This document shows, in pieces, positions 36,493 to 44,275 of a stretch of DNA of 64,000 nt (position 1 is the first letter of the stretch; each line of letters starts with the position of its first letter). This DNA is from Candidatus Gastranaerophilales bacterium (GTDB taxonomy: Bacteria > Cyanobacteriota > Vampirovibrionia > Gastranaerophilales > Gastranaerophilaceae), in the NCBI GenBank assembly GCA_944325735.1, contig CALVBI010000001.1, positions 248,001 through 312,000 of the forward strand, given 5' to 3'. The notes beneath the pieces are model-generated. The model was not told the origin of the DNA, made no database searches, and saw only the letters and a list, made by a program, of their open reading frames with translations. The position numbers were made by a program, and so were the translations under genes.

Positions 36493-37251
36493 ATGCAAAA
36501 TCAAACTATGAATGCAAACGTAGCAACAAAAAGATGTCCTTACTGTGGTAGTGAAATACCAGAAACAGCACAAAAGTGTAGTCATTGTGGTGAATGGCTA
36601 AACAAAACAAGTAAATCAAAATCTTTTAAAACAACTATTTTACTATCATATTTTCTTGGGTTACTAGGAGTACATAGATTTTATACTGGTTATATTGGAA
36701 TCGGATTTCTTCAATTATTTACTTTAGGCGGTTTAGGGCTGTGGTCTTTAATTGATTTAGTATCTATTTCTTTAAATAAGTATAAAGATAAATCAGGACA
36801 AGAACTTCAAGGTTATAATAAGAATTTAGGTATTGCTCTTTTAATACTTGGGATTGTATTTTTCTTGTACAATGGAAATCCGTATAAATTCATGACAAAT
36901 TTTTCTGACGGTTATAATGCAACAGAAACAACACAACAATCAAACTCAAATTCAACAAATAAATCTCATCCTGCACCAGCAAATAAGCCAAATTTAGAAG
37001 TTACTGAGCATCACCCTTGTACAGGAGATTTTGGATCTAGAATGGTTTGTGGGACTGTTGTTAATAATACTAATAGGACAATTGGATATGCTCAAGTCGA
37101 AATAAATTTATATGACAGTGAAGGCAGTTTAGTTGATAGTACGTTGGACAATATTAATAATCTTGAACCGAATGGAACGTGGAAGTTTAAAGCTCCAATT
37201 TTAGAAGATAACGTTACAAATTACAAAATTAAGGATGTAAATGGGTTTTAA
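36493..37251 (+). CDS. zinc-ribbon/TM2-domain protein with FxLYD-like end
   Basis: A 252-residue protein. Residues 13-40 form a zinc ribbon (CPYCGSEIPETAQKCSHCGEW). Residues 50-110 are a TM2 domain, with a membrane helix, LGVHRFYTGYIGIGFLQ, and a second helix. A third hydrophobic segment follows. The last 80 residues resemble the FxLYD beta domain (VCGTVVNNTNRTIGYAQVEINLYDSEGSLVDS). Probably a membrane protein acting with the two genes upstream. AGGAGAAAGAAA precedes ATG 36493. Confidence 0.75.
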   Translation: MQNQTMNANVATKRCPYCGSEIPETAQKCSHCGEWLNKTSKSKSFKTTILLSYFLGLLGVHRFYTGYIGIGFLQLFTLGGLGLWSLIDLVSISLNKYKDKSGQELQGYNKNLGIALLILGIVFFLYNGNPYKFMTNFSDGYNATETTQQSNSNSTNKSHPAPANKPNLEVTEHHPCTGDFGSRMVCGTVVNNTNRTIGYAQVEINLYDSEGSLVDSTLDNINNLEPNGTWKFKAPILEDNVTNYKIKDVNGF

Positions 37252-37260
37252 TCATGATAA

Positions 37261-37292
37261 ATGAGCTTGCATATATAAATATGCAAGCTCAT
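37261..37292. terminator. strong palindrome, probable transcription end
   Basis: ATGAGCTTGCATAT / ATATGCAAGCTCAT, a 14-bp stem with a 4-nt loop, 10 bp after the preceding stop. There is no T-run, so it may act as an RNA-stabilising or binding-site hairpin rather than a classic terminator. Confidence 0.6.
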
Positions 37293-37365
37293 TATAACTA
37301 ATAAATAATTTGATTTTTACTTTTTAGAAAAGTTTTCTAGGTGTTTTCTTAGTTTTGAGAGAAAA

Positions 37366-38178
37366 TTATACTTTTTTATTTTCTTTTTGAACAATCTCAA
37401 TCAATTCATCAAGCTCATCATATTCAATCGAATTAAAATAGCTATTAAAATCTTGCAAGTCAAATTCATAATATGCTTTATTCGGTAAAATTTTCTGCAT
37501 CAATTTGCGCACATTCAGTAAATTTTGGTTTCTACAGATAAGATTAAACGATAAAGTTTTATTTTGATTATTAAGTACACAGCTACTTAAACGAAGTATC
37601 CTGCCGTATTCCAAATCATCTATAAAGCAGCTATGATGATACTTTATGTATAACAGATTTTCCTCAAGATGCCCAATTAGTTCTAGTTCTTTTTCTTGAA
37701 ATCCATCTTTTCTTAGTTTTCCGTTACGTATATAGCCTTTTTTTATATTCAAAATATTCTGCTTTTGATTAAACATACTAATTACATTCTTAGACACATG
37801 TTTTTTGTCAACAGCTTTCAAATATTCATATAAGTCTTTTTCTTTGAAATCAAGCAAGAAATCTGTTTTTATATCGCTAAAATGCTCTTTGTCTTTTAAG
37901 GCTTTTTTTACAAAAGTTCTCGATTTAAATAAAAATACCTCCGTTGCTGAACAAAAAGCGTCCAATAAAATATCATTAATATATGACGTCCTATCTTCAC
38001 CTAATATTGTTTGTAAGAAACATTTCCAATATAATTTTGTATCTTCTGAAAAGTTGTCCAATTTTTTTTTAAGCACATACTTTTGATTATTCTGGCTAAT
38101 ATTACCATCTTCACACAATATATCAAAGTTTTCAGGTTCAAGTTCAATAAAATAGTGTTTATTTGGCTTCATTGTCAA
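37366..38178 (-). CDS. hypothetical protein
   Basis: A 270-residue protein, helical, Lys/Leu-rich, no signal peptide. It contains GYIRNGKLRKDGFQEKELELIGHLEENL. It starts inside the upstream gene (20-bp overlap with 38159-38590), so the two are translationally coupled. Neither is recognised; the pair may be a two-gene cargo unit of the element. Confidence 0.6.
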   Translation of the reverse strand: MTMKPNKHYFIELEPENFDILCEDGNISQNNQKYVLKKKLDNFSEDTKLYWKCFLQTILGEDRTSYINDILLDAFCSATEVFLFKSRTFVKKALKDKEHFSDIKTDFLLDFKEKDLYEYLKAVDKKHVSKNVISMFNQKQNILNIKKGYIRNGKLRKDGFQEKELELIGHLEENLLYIKYHHSCFIDDLEYGRILRLSSCVLNNQNKTLSFNLICRNQNLLNVRKLMQKILPNKAYYEFDLQDFNSYFNSIEYDELDELIEIVQKENKKV

Positions 38179-38590
38179 CTACAACCTCAAATATACATAA
38201 TTTATCATTCTCTGGCATACCTGTTTTTTCTACTGCATAAACAATTAATGGAGATAACTTTTTATTACGAATTAAGCGTTGAAAACTTTTCCAAGTTATG
38301 GTCTCTCTTAAAACATCATATTTAGCTGCTTCTATTAAGTCATATGTACCTGATTCCCAATCATAATCCAATGCTTCATACCATAAATGCGAATTCAAGC
38401 TTTTATGTGAATGAATAAGTGCAAGATTTATATCAAAGCATTTCCTTACTATATCCTTCGTTATGTCTACACGAGTTTTTTTACATTTTGTACACTTATA
38501 GCGCTTTTTACCATATGACGTTCGTCCATGTGATATCCAATGATGCTCACATTTTTGTTCAATTTTTGCATGCTTTCCTGTCTTTTTCAT
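38159..38590 (-). CDS. zinc-ribbon hypothetical protein
   Basis: A 143-residue protein. Residues 12-40 read CEHHW...GKKRYKCTKCKKTR, an InsA/transposase-like zinc ribbon that usually binds DNA. The rest is helical with no DDE motif, so it is not a transposase. It overlaps the next gene by 20 bp. The 330-bp stretch from 38591 to 38923 upstream is AT-rich without a gene. Confidence 0.6.
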   Translation of the reverse strand: MKKTGKHAKIEQKCEHHWISHGRTSYGKKRYKCTKCKKTRVDITKDIVRKCFDINLALIHSHKSLNSHLWYEALDYDWESGTYDLIEAAKYDVLRETITWKSFQRLIRNKKLSPLIVYAVEKTGMPENDKLCIFEVVVDNEAK

Positions 38591-38923
38591 TATTTACCAC
38601 ACATTATGTGGGATTATCATATCTAAAAATATAACAATAATCAAGCTTTTAAATATTTTATTTTACCAAAATGACAGTTCACTTTTTTATTTGAAAAATA
38701 TGGATAATTAAAATATGAACATTGAAAATTAAATATAAAACTGTAAGTAGTATTGTTTGCTACTCCTCAAGTAGACTTAATTTGATAAAAAAATTTTTTC
38801 TTTAGTAGTTATGCAGAATACATTTTGAACTACTATAAGCAATCACAAACAACTCTAAAAATTAAGCCCTGAATTATAATCAATTAAAAGTAATTCAGTA
38901 CAAAAAAGAAAGGAAAATAAGCT

Positions 38924-39040
38924 ATGAAAAAAAATTCATTTTATTTCATTGCAGCCCCTGAAACAGGCTGAAACAATAAAGAACTCGAAGAAATTAAACG
39001 GCTTATTAAAATCATTATTCAGACGATTGTAGCCGTTTAA
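38924..39040 (+). CDS. 38-codon ORF with an in-frame TGA
   Basis: AGAAAGGAAAATAAGCT precedes ATG 38924. The frame reads MKKNSFYFIAAPETG, then TGA at 38969-38971, then 22 more codons (NNKELEEIKRLIKIII...) and TAA. With UGA read as an amino acid this is a 38-residue protein ending in a hydrophobic helix. Codon use (GCC, CCT, GGC) is richer in GC than in surrounding genes, as in the first part of the gene at 40096. It could be a broken gene. It is one of two such frames in the element. Confidence 0.5.
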
Positions 39041-39181
39041 TCCCACACTATCAAGATTAAATCATGATAACTAATAACAAATCAATGTTACTTATTTATA
39101 GTATAAAACAAATCGTAAAAAATATCTGATTTAATCAAAATATTGATATATTTTTTACATAAAAAAAAAGGAGAAACAAAA

Positions 39182-39637
39182 ATGGTAAATATTAAAATTG
39201 ATGAATTCTTAAACATTTATGATAGTTACGCAATGAGTGATGTTTGGGAACTAGCAACCCTTCAAAAAATGGAAATATGCGAAACTGTTAAATATGCAGT
39301 TAAACAAAAAGGTTTTATTGATTTTGAAAAGAACCAATTCAATATTCCAAATGACTTAGATGTTTCTGATATAGAGCTCCTTATAGATTTCTATATTGGA
39401 ACAATTCTTAACAACATATCAACCCATTTTCTTATGACATACTCACTTGAGCAAGCACTACCAAAAGAGTATATTGCATTTGCAGAATTATTGACAAAAG
39501 AACCGCTAATAAAATGGAATAACCTTTATTTTGCAACACATTATACTCAGTATAACCAGTTAGTTTTAACTTATCTGGGAAGCGAATTCAATAACACAAA
39601 TAATAAATTTTGCTTTAACCTAACATCAAAATTCTAA
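39182..39637 (+). CDS. hypothetical protein
   Basis: A 151-residue helical, acidic protein. The frame opens at 39143, but AAGGAGAAACAAAA immediately before ATG 39182 (MVNIKIDEF) decides the start. No motif recognised. It is followed by its own terminator and lies in the plus-strand replication module. Confidence 0.65.
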   Translation: MVNIKIDEFLNIYDSYAMSDVWELATLQKMEICETVKYAVKQKGFIDFEKNQFNIPNDLDVSDIELLIDFYIGTILNNISTHFLMTYSLEQALPKEYIAFAELLTKEPLIKWNNLYFATHYTQYNQLVLTYLGSEFNNTNNKFCFNLTSKF

Positions 39638-39670
39638 TTGGATTTATGCTGTTTGTAGTTTGTAGTTTAT

Positions 39671-39704
39671 GGAGTTCAGTGAAAAAGTCCTGAACTCCTT
39701 TTAA
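39671..39704 (+). terminator. intrinsic terminator
   Basis: GGAGTTCAG / CTGAACTCC with a 10-nt loop and TTTT, between the genes at 39182 and 39728. Confidence 0.8.
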
Positions 39705-39727
39705 ATAAAAGCCAGAAAGGAGAAAAT

Positions 39728-40051
39728 ATGGCTCAAAAGATTAATGTGCAAGGTAAAATTGTACAAATAAAAGAAAATACATATCCATCAGGTTGTCGTT
39801 TGGCAATAGTAAGAATACAAACACAATTATTTGATGGTTCAAATCAAAATTTATCAGTAAAATTTTTTAATAATGAGAATAAAGCTCTTGCTGATATTAT
39901 AAGTAAAGAATATCAGCTTGGTGACAATATCAAAGTTATAGCAGAGTTGAAATCAGCTCAATATGAAAATTTCTCATGTTCTTTGTGCAATATAGCTCAA
40001 CTTATTGCAAGAGATATAATAAAAATTCCAGTTATTACATCAAAACACTAA
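39728..40051 (+). CDS. OB-fold-like single-strand-binding-type protein
   Basis: A 107-residue protein in beta-rich layout: NVQGKIVQIKENTYPSGCRLAIVRIQT, then NQNLSVKFFNNENKALADII and GDNIKVIAELKSAQYEN. This pattern is typical of small single-stranded-DNA-binding OB folds in mobile elements. Start behind AAAGGAGAAAAT. A terminator-like hairpin separates it from the helicase gene. The family call is tentative. Confidence 0.55.
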   Translation: MAQKINVQGKIVQIKENTYPSGCRLAIVRIQTQLFDGSNQNLSVKFFNNENKALADIISKEYQLGDNIKVIAELKSAQYENFSCSLCNIAQLIARDIIKIPVITSKH

Positions 40052-40080
40052 AAGAGGTGAACAATATCACCTCTTTTCTT
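40050..40080 (+). terminator. intrinsic terminator or attenuator
   Basis: AAAAGAGGTGA / TCACCTCTTTT with a 6-nt loop, overlapping the preceding stop and 16 bp before the start of the helicase-like gene. Confidence 0.8.
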
Positions 40081-40095
40081 TAAGAAAGGAGCAAA

Positions 40096-41772
40096 ATGTC
40101 AAAATATATTACTAACAACAAAAACTGTCTGATGTACTACTACACAGACAAAAATGGTTCCCAAAATTTGTTTAAAATCTCAAACTATTCTCTGCAAGGG
40201 CTGTTTATTTTACTTGAAATACTCAACACTAAAAATAGACACAAGCTTATTGAAAAGGTTGTGTTGTGACTGACCAAAGAAGATCAGCCCAACAAACGCT
40301 ACATAAAGATTATTGACGGAGAGGATGAAGTTGATTACAAAACTTTTTTTAAAAATCTGCATAAAGATACAATCGGTCTTTATGAGGATTTCAACAAAAA
40401 TAAGTATTTATTGCTACTAAAAATGCTACACAATAATCTTCGGGTTATAACCATTTATACAAATTTTGGATATCAACCAAGAGAAAATTCGTATATTTTA
40501 AGCAATTCAAAAATACTTATTGATGAGAAAAAAGTCGAAAATTATCCAAAATTACCTGATGATTTACATCTTACAGAAGATGAAAAACTCCAAATTCTCC
40601 CTGCAAATGGCATTGTTCCAATGCTTTATCAGTGTGAACATCCTAAAATTGTACTTAAGGACTTTGTAGCATCAATGATTAAAACTTTTGACGCTCCAAT
40701 TTTAATGGCAATAGCTGTAGGATTTGCATGCTGTTTCTTTGATATTTTTATTTCAAAGGCGCAAGGTTTTCCTTATATTATCCTTTATGGAGAATCTAAT
40801 GCGGGTAAATCTACAATTTTACACATTTTAGCTGCCTTCTTCGGTATAACTAATATGACATCATTAACAAGTGGAACTTCTACCGGAGTAAGTTTAAGAA
40901 ATCAACTTGAAAAATTCAACAATTTTCTCGTATTTTACGAAGAAATTGACCGTTGCAAGATTAATTACATAGAAGATTTAGGTAAAGATGGATTTTCTGC
41001 CACTCCAAGAAAAAAATCTTCAAAGGATGGTAAAGAAATCATCACTGAAATAAATACTTCTTTTTGTGTTGGAACAAATCATTTCTTTGAAGAAATGACT
41101 TTTGCAAATTTTTCAAGATGTATTCCTGTAAATTTAAGACGAGGAAAATTTGATTTAACAGATTTTAAGTACCATTCAATAGATGAACTTAAAAAACTTT
41201 CTTGTTTTCTACCTGAAATATTGTTTTATAGGAATAAAATATTTGATATATACCAGGAACAATATAAAATTGCTCAAAAATTTTGTAGTTTTGCTAGAAT
41301 TTGCAACAATGTTGCTATTGGAATGTCAATATGGATAGTAATTAATGAAATCTTAGAAGAAGAAGTAATAAATACTGAAAATTTAGTCAAAAACTACCTT
41401 GATTACTTTGAACAATATATTGATACGGAATTGTCTTATGGTGATGTTTTCTTATCAAGTGTATATAGACTTTTCTGTAGTAAAGAATTGCTTTATGGTA
41501 GAGATTTTGTTATTACAAAGAGTAAATTTTTAAGAATTAATCTTACTAAATATTGCGATATTTTTAATAGCATAAATCCAAATAAAAAGTTAACTCCTGG
41601 ACAGATTAAACTAAAACTTGCAAATGATAAAAGAGCAGTTTGTCTAAAAGGTTCAGATCTAAAACCAATAGGTAGAGCTGTTAAAATAGATATTTCAAAC
41701 AATGAAATCTTACTTGATATCCTAAATAGGATAACAAAAACTCAAGATGAAGAGGAGTATAATGATGAATAA
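40096..41772 (+). CDS. helicase-like P-loop ATPase (DUF927/superfamily-3-like) with in-frame TGA
   Basis: AAAGGAGCAAA sits directly before ATG 40096, and the frame continues for 558 codons except for a TGA at codon 58 (40267-40269). After it, the first possible restart in frame is TTG 40411, without a ribosome site. The C-terminal two thirds show Walker A YGESNAGKST near residue 232, Walker B FLVFYEEID, GTNHFFEE and a SRCIPV segment, the layout of element-borne replicative helicases. It is the likely replication protein of the element. Codon use differs before about 40390. Its last codons overlap the serine recombinase gene. Confidence 0.75.
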
Positions 41773-43201
41773 CTCCCTCAAAAATCTTTTAGCAAATATC
41801 TATCTTAGATTATCAAGTAAAAAACAAGAAGATGGGATGTCTAAAGAAATTCAAGAAACCGAATGTCGAAAGTACTGTGAAAAAGAGGGAATTATTGTGA
41901 AAAACATTTTTTATGAAAATGAAAGTGCAATGATTCCTAATAATCGGCCAGTTTTTGAAGATCTTATAGCTCGGCAAAAGACAAAAGATAGAGTTGATGT
42001 TATTATGGTTTACACTTTAAACCGTTTAACAAGAAATCATCCTGATTTTTATTACATTCGAGAGTTAGTTGATAAATTCAATACTAAAATTATTTTTGTT
42101 AAAGAAAATATGATCATTCAAAAACCTTTTAAAAGTTATGAAAAATATTTATTTAACATTTTAGTAGCAAACGCAGAATTTGAAGTAGCTCATATGAATG
42201 AGATCCGTAAAAACGGGCTAATTGCAAGAGCTAAAACAGGAAAAAGACCATCTAAACTCCCCCACGGCTATAAATCCTATAATGGGAAAGTGGTAATTGT
42301 ACCTAAAGATGCAAAATTTGTTAAAAAAGCATTTGAATTGTATGCAACTGGAAGATTTTCTATAAATTCTTTAACTGAAGAGTTATTTGAAGAAGGTTTC
42401 TACTATTCAAAACAACCTAACAAGAAAATTCCAAGAGCAACTTTAGCTAATATGCTTAAAAACTTATTTTACACTGGATGGTACACATTCCCAGATTGTG
42501 AAAAAGAGATAAAAGGAACTCATAAAGCTATTATTGATCGCAATCTATATGATAAAGTTCAAGAAATGCTTAGTGTTTCTGGATATGAAAAGATAAGAAA
42601 ACATGAATTTCTTTACTCAAAACTTTTAACATTACAAGAAACAGGTAAATTTATGATTGGCGATATCAAGAAAGATAAATACATCTATTACACAGCCTTT
42701 GATAATGATGGTGTAAGGCATTCGATAAATGAAAATGTAGTTACAGATGCAATTTTAAGCTATTTCAAAGAAATTCGGCTTAATATGATACCAAAAACTA
42801 TTATTGATGAGGTTTTAGAAGAAGAATTAATGCCTTTAAAGAAAGAACTTTCATCTCTAAAACGCAATAAAAGTCGCAAATATCATAAAGAACTACAACT
42901 TCACGACTTTATAGAAACAAATTCTATAGAAGATGAAGATTTCATAACAGAAGAACTTGAAAATATCGAAATGCTTTACTCTAATCTACCTGAAAAGATA
43001 GAGCAAAAGGAACACCAAATTCAAAAACTAACTCAAAAATGTTATGAAGTAATGCAAAAACGACTTTACGACATTTATATTCAACTTGATTCAAAGAATC
43101 AAAGAAAGATTCTTGAACTTGTTACAAATAAGTTTGAATTGCAAAGCAAAAAGGTAAAATTAACATTCAAATCTACATTTAGAAAGATTCGAAAACGATA
43201 A
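41765..43201 (+). CDS. large serine recombinase lacking the zinc-ribbon cysteines
   Basis: A 478-residue resolvase/invertase-type recombinase. The N-terminal catalytic core IYLRLSSKKQEDG carries the nucleophilic Ser near residue 12, with VYTLNRLTRN near 82. The recombinase domain PHGYKSYNG...KKAFELYATG...LANMLKNLFYTGWY is complete, and a coiled-coil end follows. Where relatives have a four-Cys zinc ribbon this one has LLTLQETGKFMIGD...YIYYTAFD with no Cys. GGAG spaced seven bases favours ATG 41765 over 41762. It overlaps the helicase-like gene by eight bases. Confidence 0.85.
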   Translation: MNNSLKNLLANIYLRLSSKKQEDGMSKEIQETECRKYCEKEGIIVKNIFYENESAMIPNNRPVFEDLIARQKTKDRVDVIMVYTLNRLTRNHPDFYYIRELVDKFNTKIIFVKENMIIQKPFKSYEKYLFNILVANAEFEVAHMNEIRKNGLIARAKTGKRPSKLPHGYKSYNGKVVIVPKDAKFVKKAFELYATGRFSINSLTEELFEEGFYYSKQPNKKIPRATLANMLKNLFYTGWYTFPDCEKEIKGTHKAIIDRNLYDKVQEMLSVSGYEKIRKHEFLYSKLLTLQETGKFMIGDIKKDKYIYYTAFDNDGVRHSINENVVTDAILSYFKEIRLNMIPKTIIDEVLEEELMPLKKELSSLKRNKSRKYHKELQLHDFIETNSIEDEDFITEELENIEMLYSNLPEKIEQKEHQIQKLTQKCYEVMQKRLYDIYIQLDSKNQRKILELVTNKFELQSKKVKLTFKSTFRKIRKR

Positions 43202-43243
43202 TTTTACTTTAAATTATTGTGTGAAATATAATCTGAATTCGAG

Positions 43244-43270
43244 CCCGTACATTAAATGTACGGGTTTTAT
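43244..43270 (+). terminator. intrinsic terminator
   Basis: CCCGTACAT / ATGTACGGG with loop TAA, followed by TTTTATT, after the first serine recombinase and overlapping the stop of the convergent gene. Confidence 0.88.
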
Positions 43271-43938
43271 TGTTTAATAACAGATAATATTTCTAACCTG
43301 TCAAACCGAAATATGCGCATTTCTTGTCTTAATTCACAAAAAGCGTATATAAATAATTTATTTTTTGCAAATAACGAATTACTTATATATTCATTATCAT
43401 GTATTTCATAACCATATTTGAGTTGAATAGGTTCTATTATACGTTCATTTATCTCTACTGAATTATTAGATTTTTGTGTTTTATACCGAATTTTTAATTT
43501 ATATTTGTTACTAATTGCTTGTAATAATATATAACCTTTCTTGCACTTATTACTTTTTTTAATTTGTTGACCATATTCATCAGAAAAAGAAATGCTGTCA
43601 TTACTGAATTTAAAATGATGCAAATTTTCATGACAATTCCTACATAAAGTGATAAGATTTTCTATTTCATTTGTACCCCCTTCTTTAATTGGAATTTTAT
43701 GATGAACATCAATTTCTCCATATTGTCCACATATTGAGCATTGATAATTGTATTTATCTAAAATTATTTCTCTTAAATAACTCCAACTCTCATTTTCAGA
43801 AGTTTTATTGTTAACTTGATTTTTTATTCTCGCCTTTACTTTTGGTTTTACTTTCTTTTTTTCCTGATTTGTTTCTTGAGATTCCGTGTCAAAAAATAAA
43901 GCTAACCCCCAAATAAAAAGAAGTATTAATGTCTCCAT
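43267..43938 (-). CDS. HNH endonuclease fused to a WYL-like domain, membrane anchored
   Basis: A 223-residue protein. A short hydrophobic segment at residues 3-17 (TLILLFIWGLALFF) is followed by a Lys-rich linker. Then comes an HNH core at about 60-110: CSICGQYGEIDVHHKIP, GGTNEIENLITLCRNCHENLH. The last 90 residues follow a WYL pattern (KLKIRYKT, INERIIEPIQLKYG, KLFIYAFCELRQEMRIFRFDRLEIL). WYL domains sense nucleic acids or ligands in defence and transcription factors. A nuclease coupled to a sensor is the likely role. Confidence 0.75.
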   Translation of the reverse strand: METLILLFIWGLALFFDTESQETNQEKKKVKPKVKARIKNQVNNKTSENESWSYLREIILDKYNYQCSICGQYGEIDVHHKIPIKEGGTNEIENLITLCRNCHENLHHFKFSNDSISFSDEYGQQIKKSNKCKKGYILLQAISNKYKLKIRYKTQKSNNSVEINERIIEPIQLKYGYEIHDNEYISNSLFAKNKLFIYAFCELRQEMRIFRFDRLEILSVIKQ

Positions 43939-44275
43939 ATTTACATAAATCCATATATTATTTTATCTATCTTTTATTTATAGTTTCATATACGGTATTT
44001 AAAGAATAAAATTTGAAAACTTACTAGTAATATTAATGATTTGTTACATTCTATTAATTAAATAGTTTTCAATTAAATAGTAAAAACTAACATCAAAACT
44101 AAAACTTTTTTGCAACTTTGACTAAAAAATAACCAAATTTTATACATATTAAAAATTGTTTATATAGTAAATATTCAACAACAATGGAAAGTCGTATGGA
44201 ATCCTTACTTTACTTTTCTAGAAAATGAGTAAAAATTAAAATACAAAGTTCAGAAAATTATAAAGGAATTCAGAT
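43939..44275. other. intergenic region, 337 bp
   Basis: AT-rich DNA between the HNH-WYL gene and the integrase, with two copies of AATTAAATAGT near 44055-44085 as the only visible repeat. AAAGGAATTCAGAT just before 44276 is the integrase ribosome site. No ORF or hairpin of note. Confidence 0.5.

Noticed and set aside
38159..38590. Transposase
   Set aside because: Only the zinc ribbon resembles InsA-type proteins; no DDE residues or flanking inverted repeats.
38969..40269. Selenocysteine at the internal TGA codons
   Set aside because: No SECIS-like hairpin seen directly downstream and neither protein is of a known selenoprotein family; Trp decoding or readthrough fits better.
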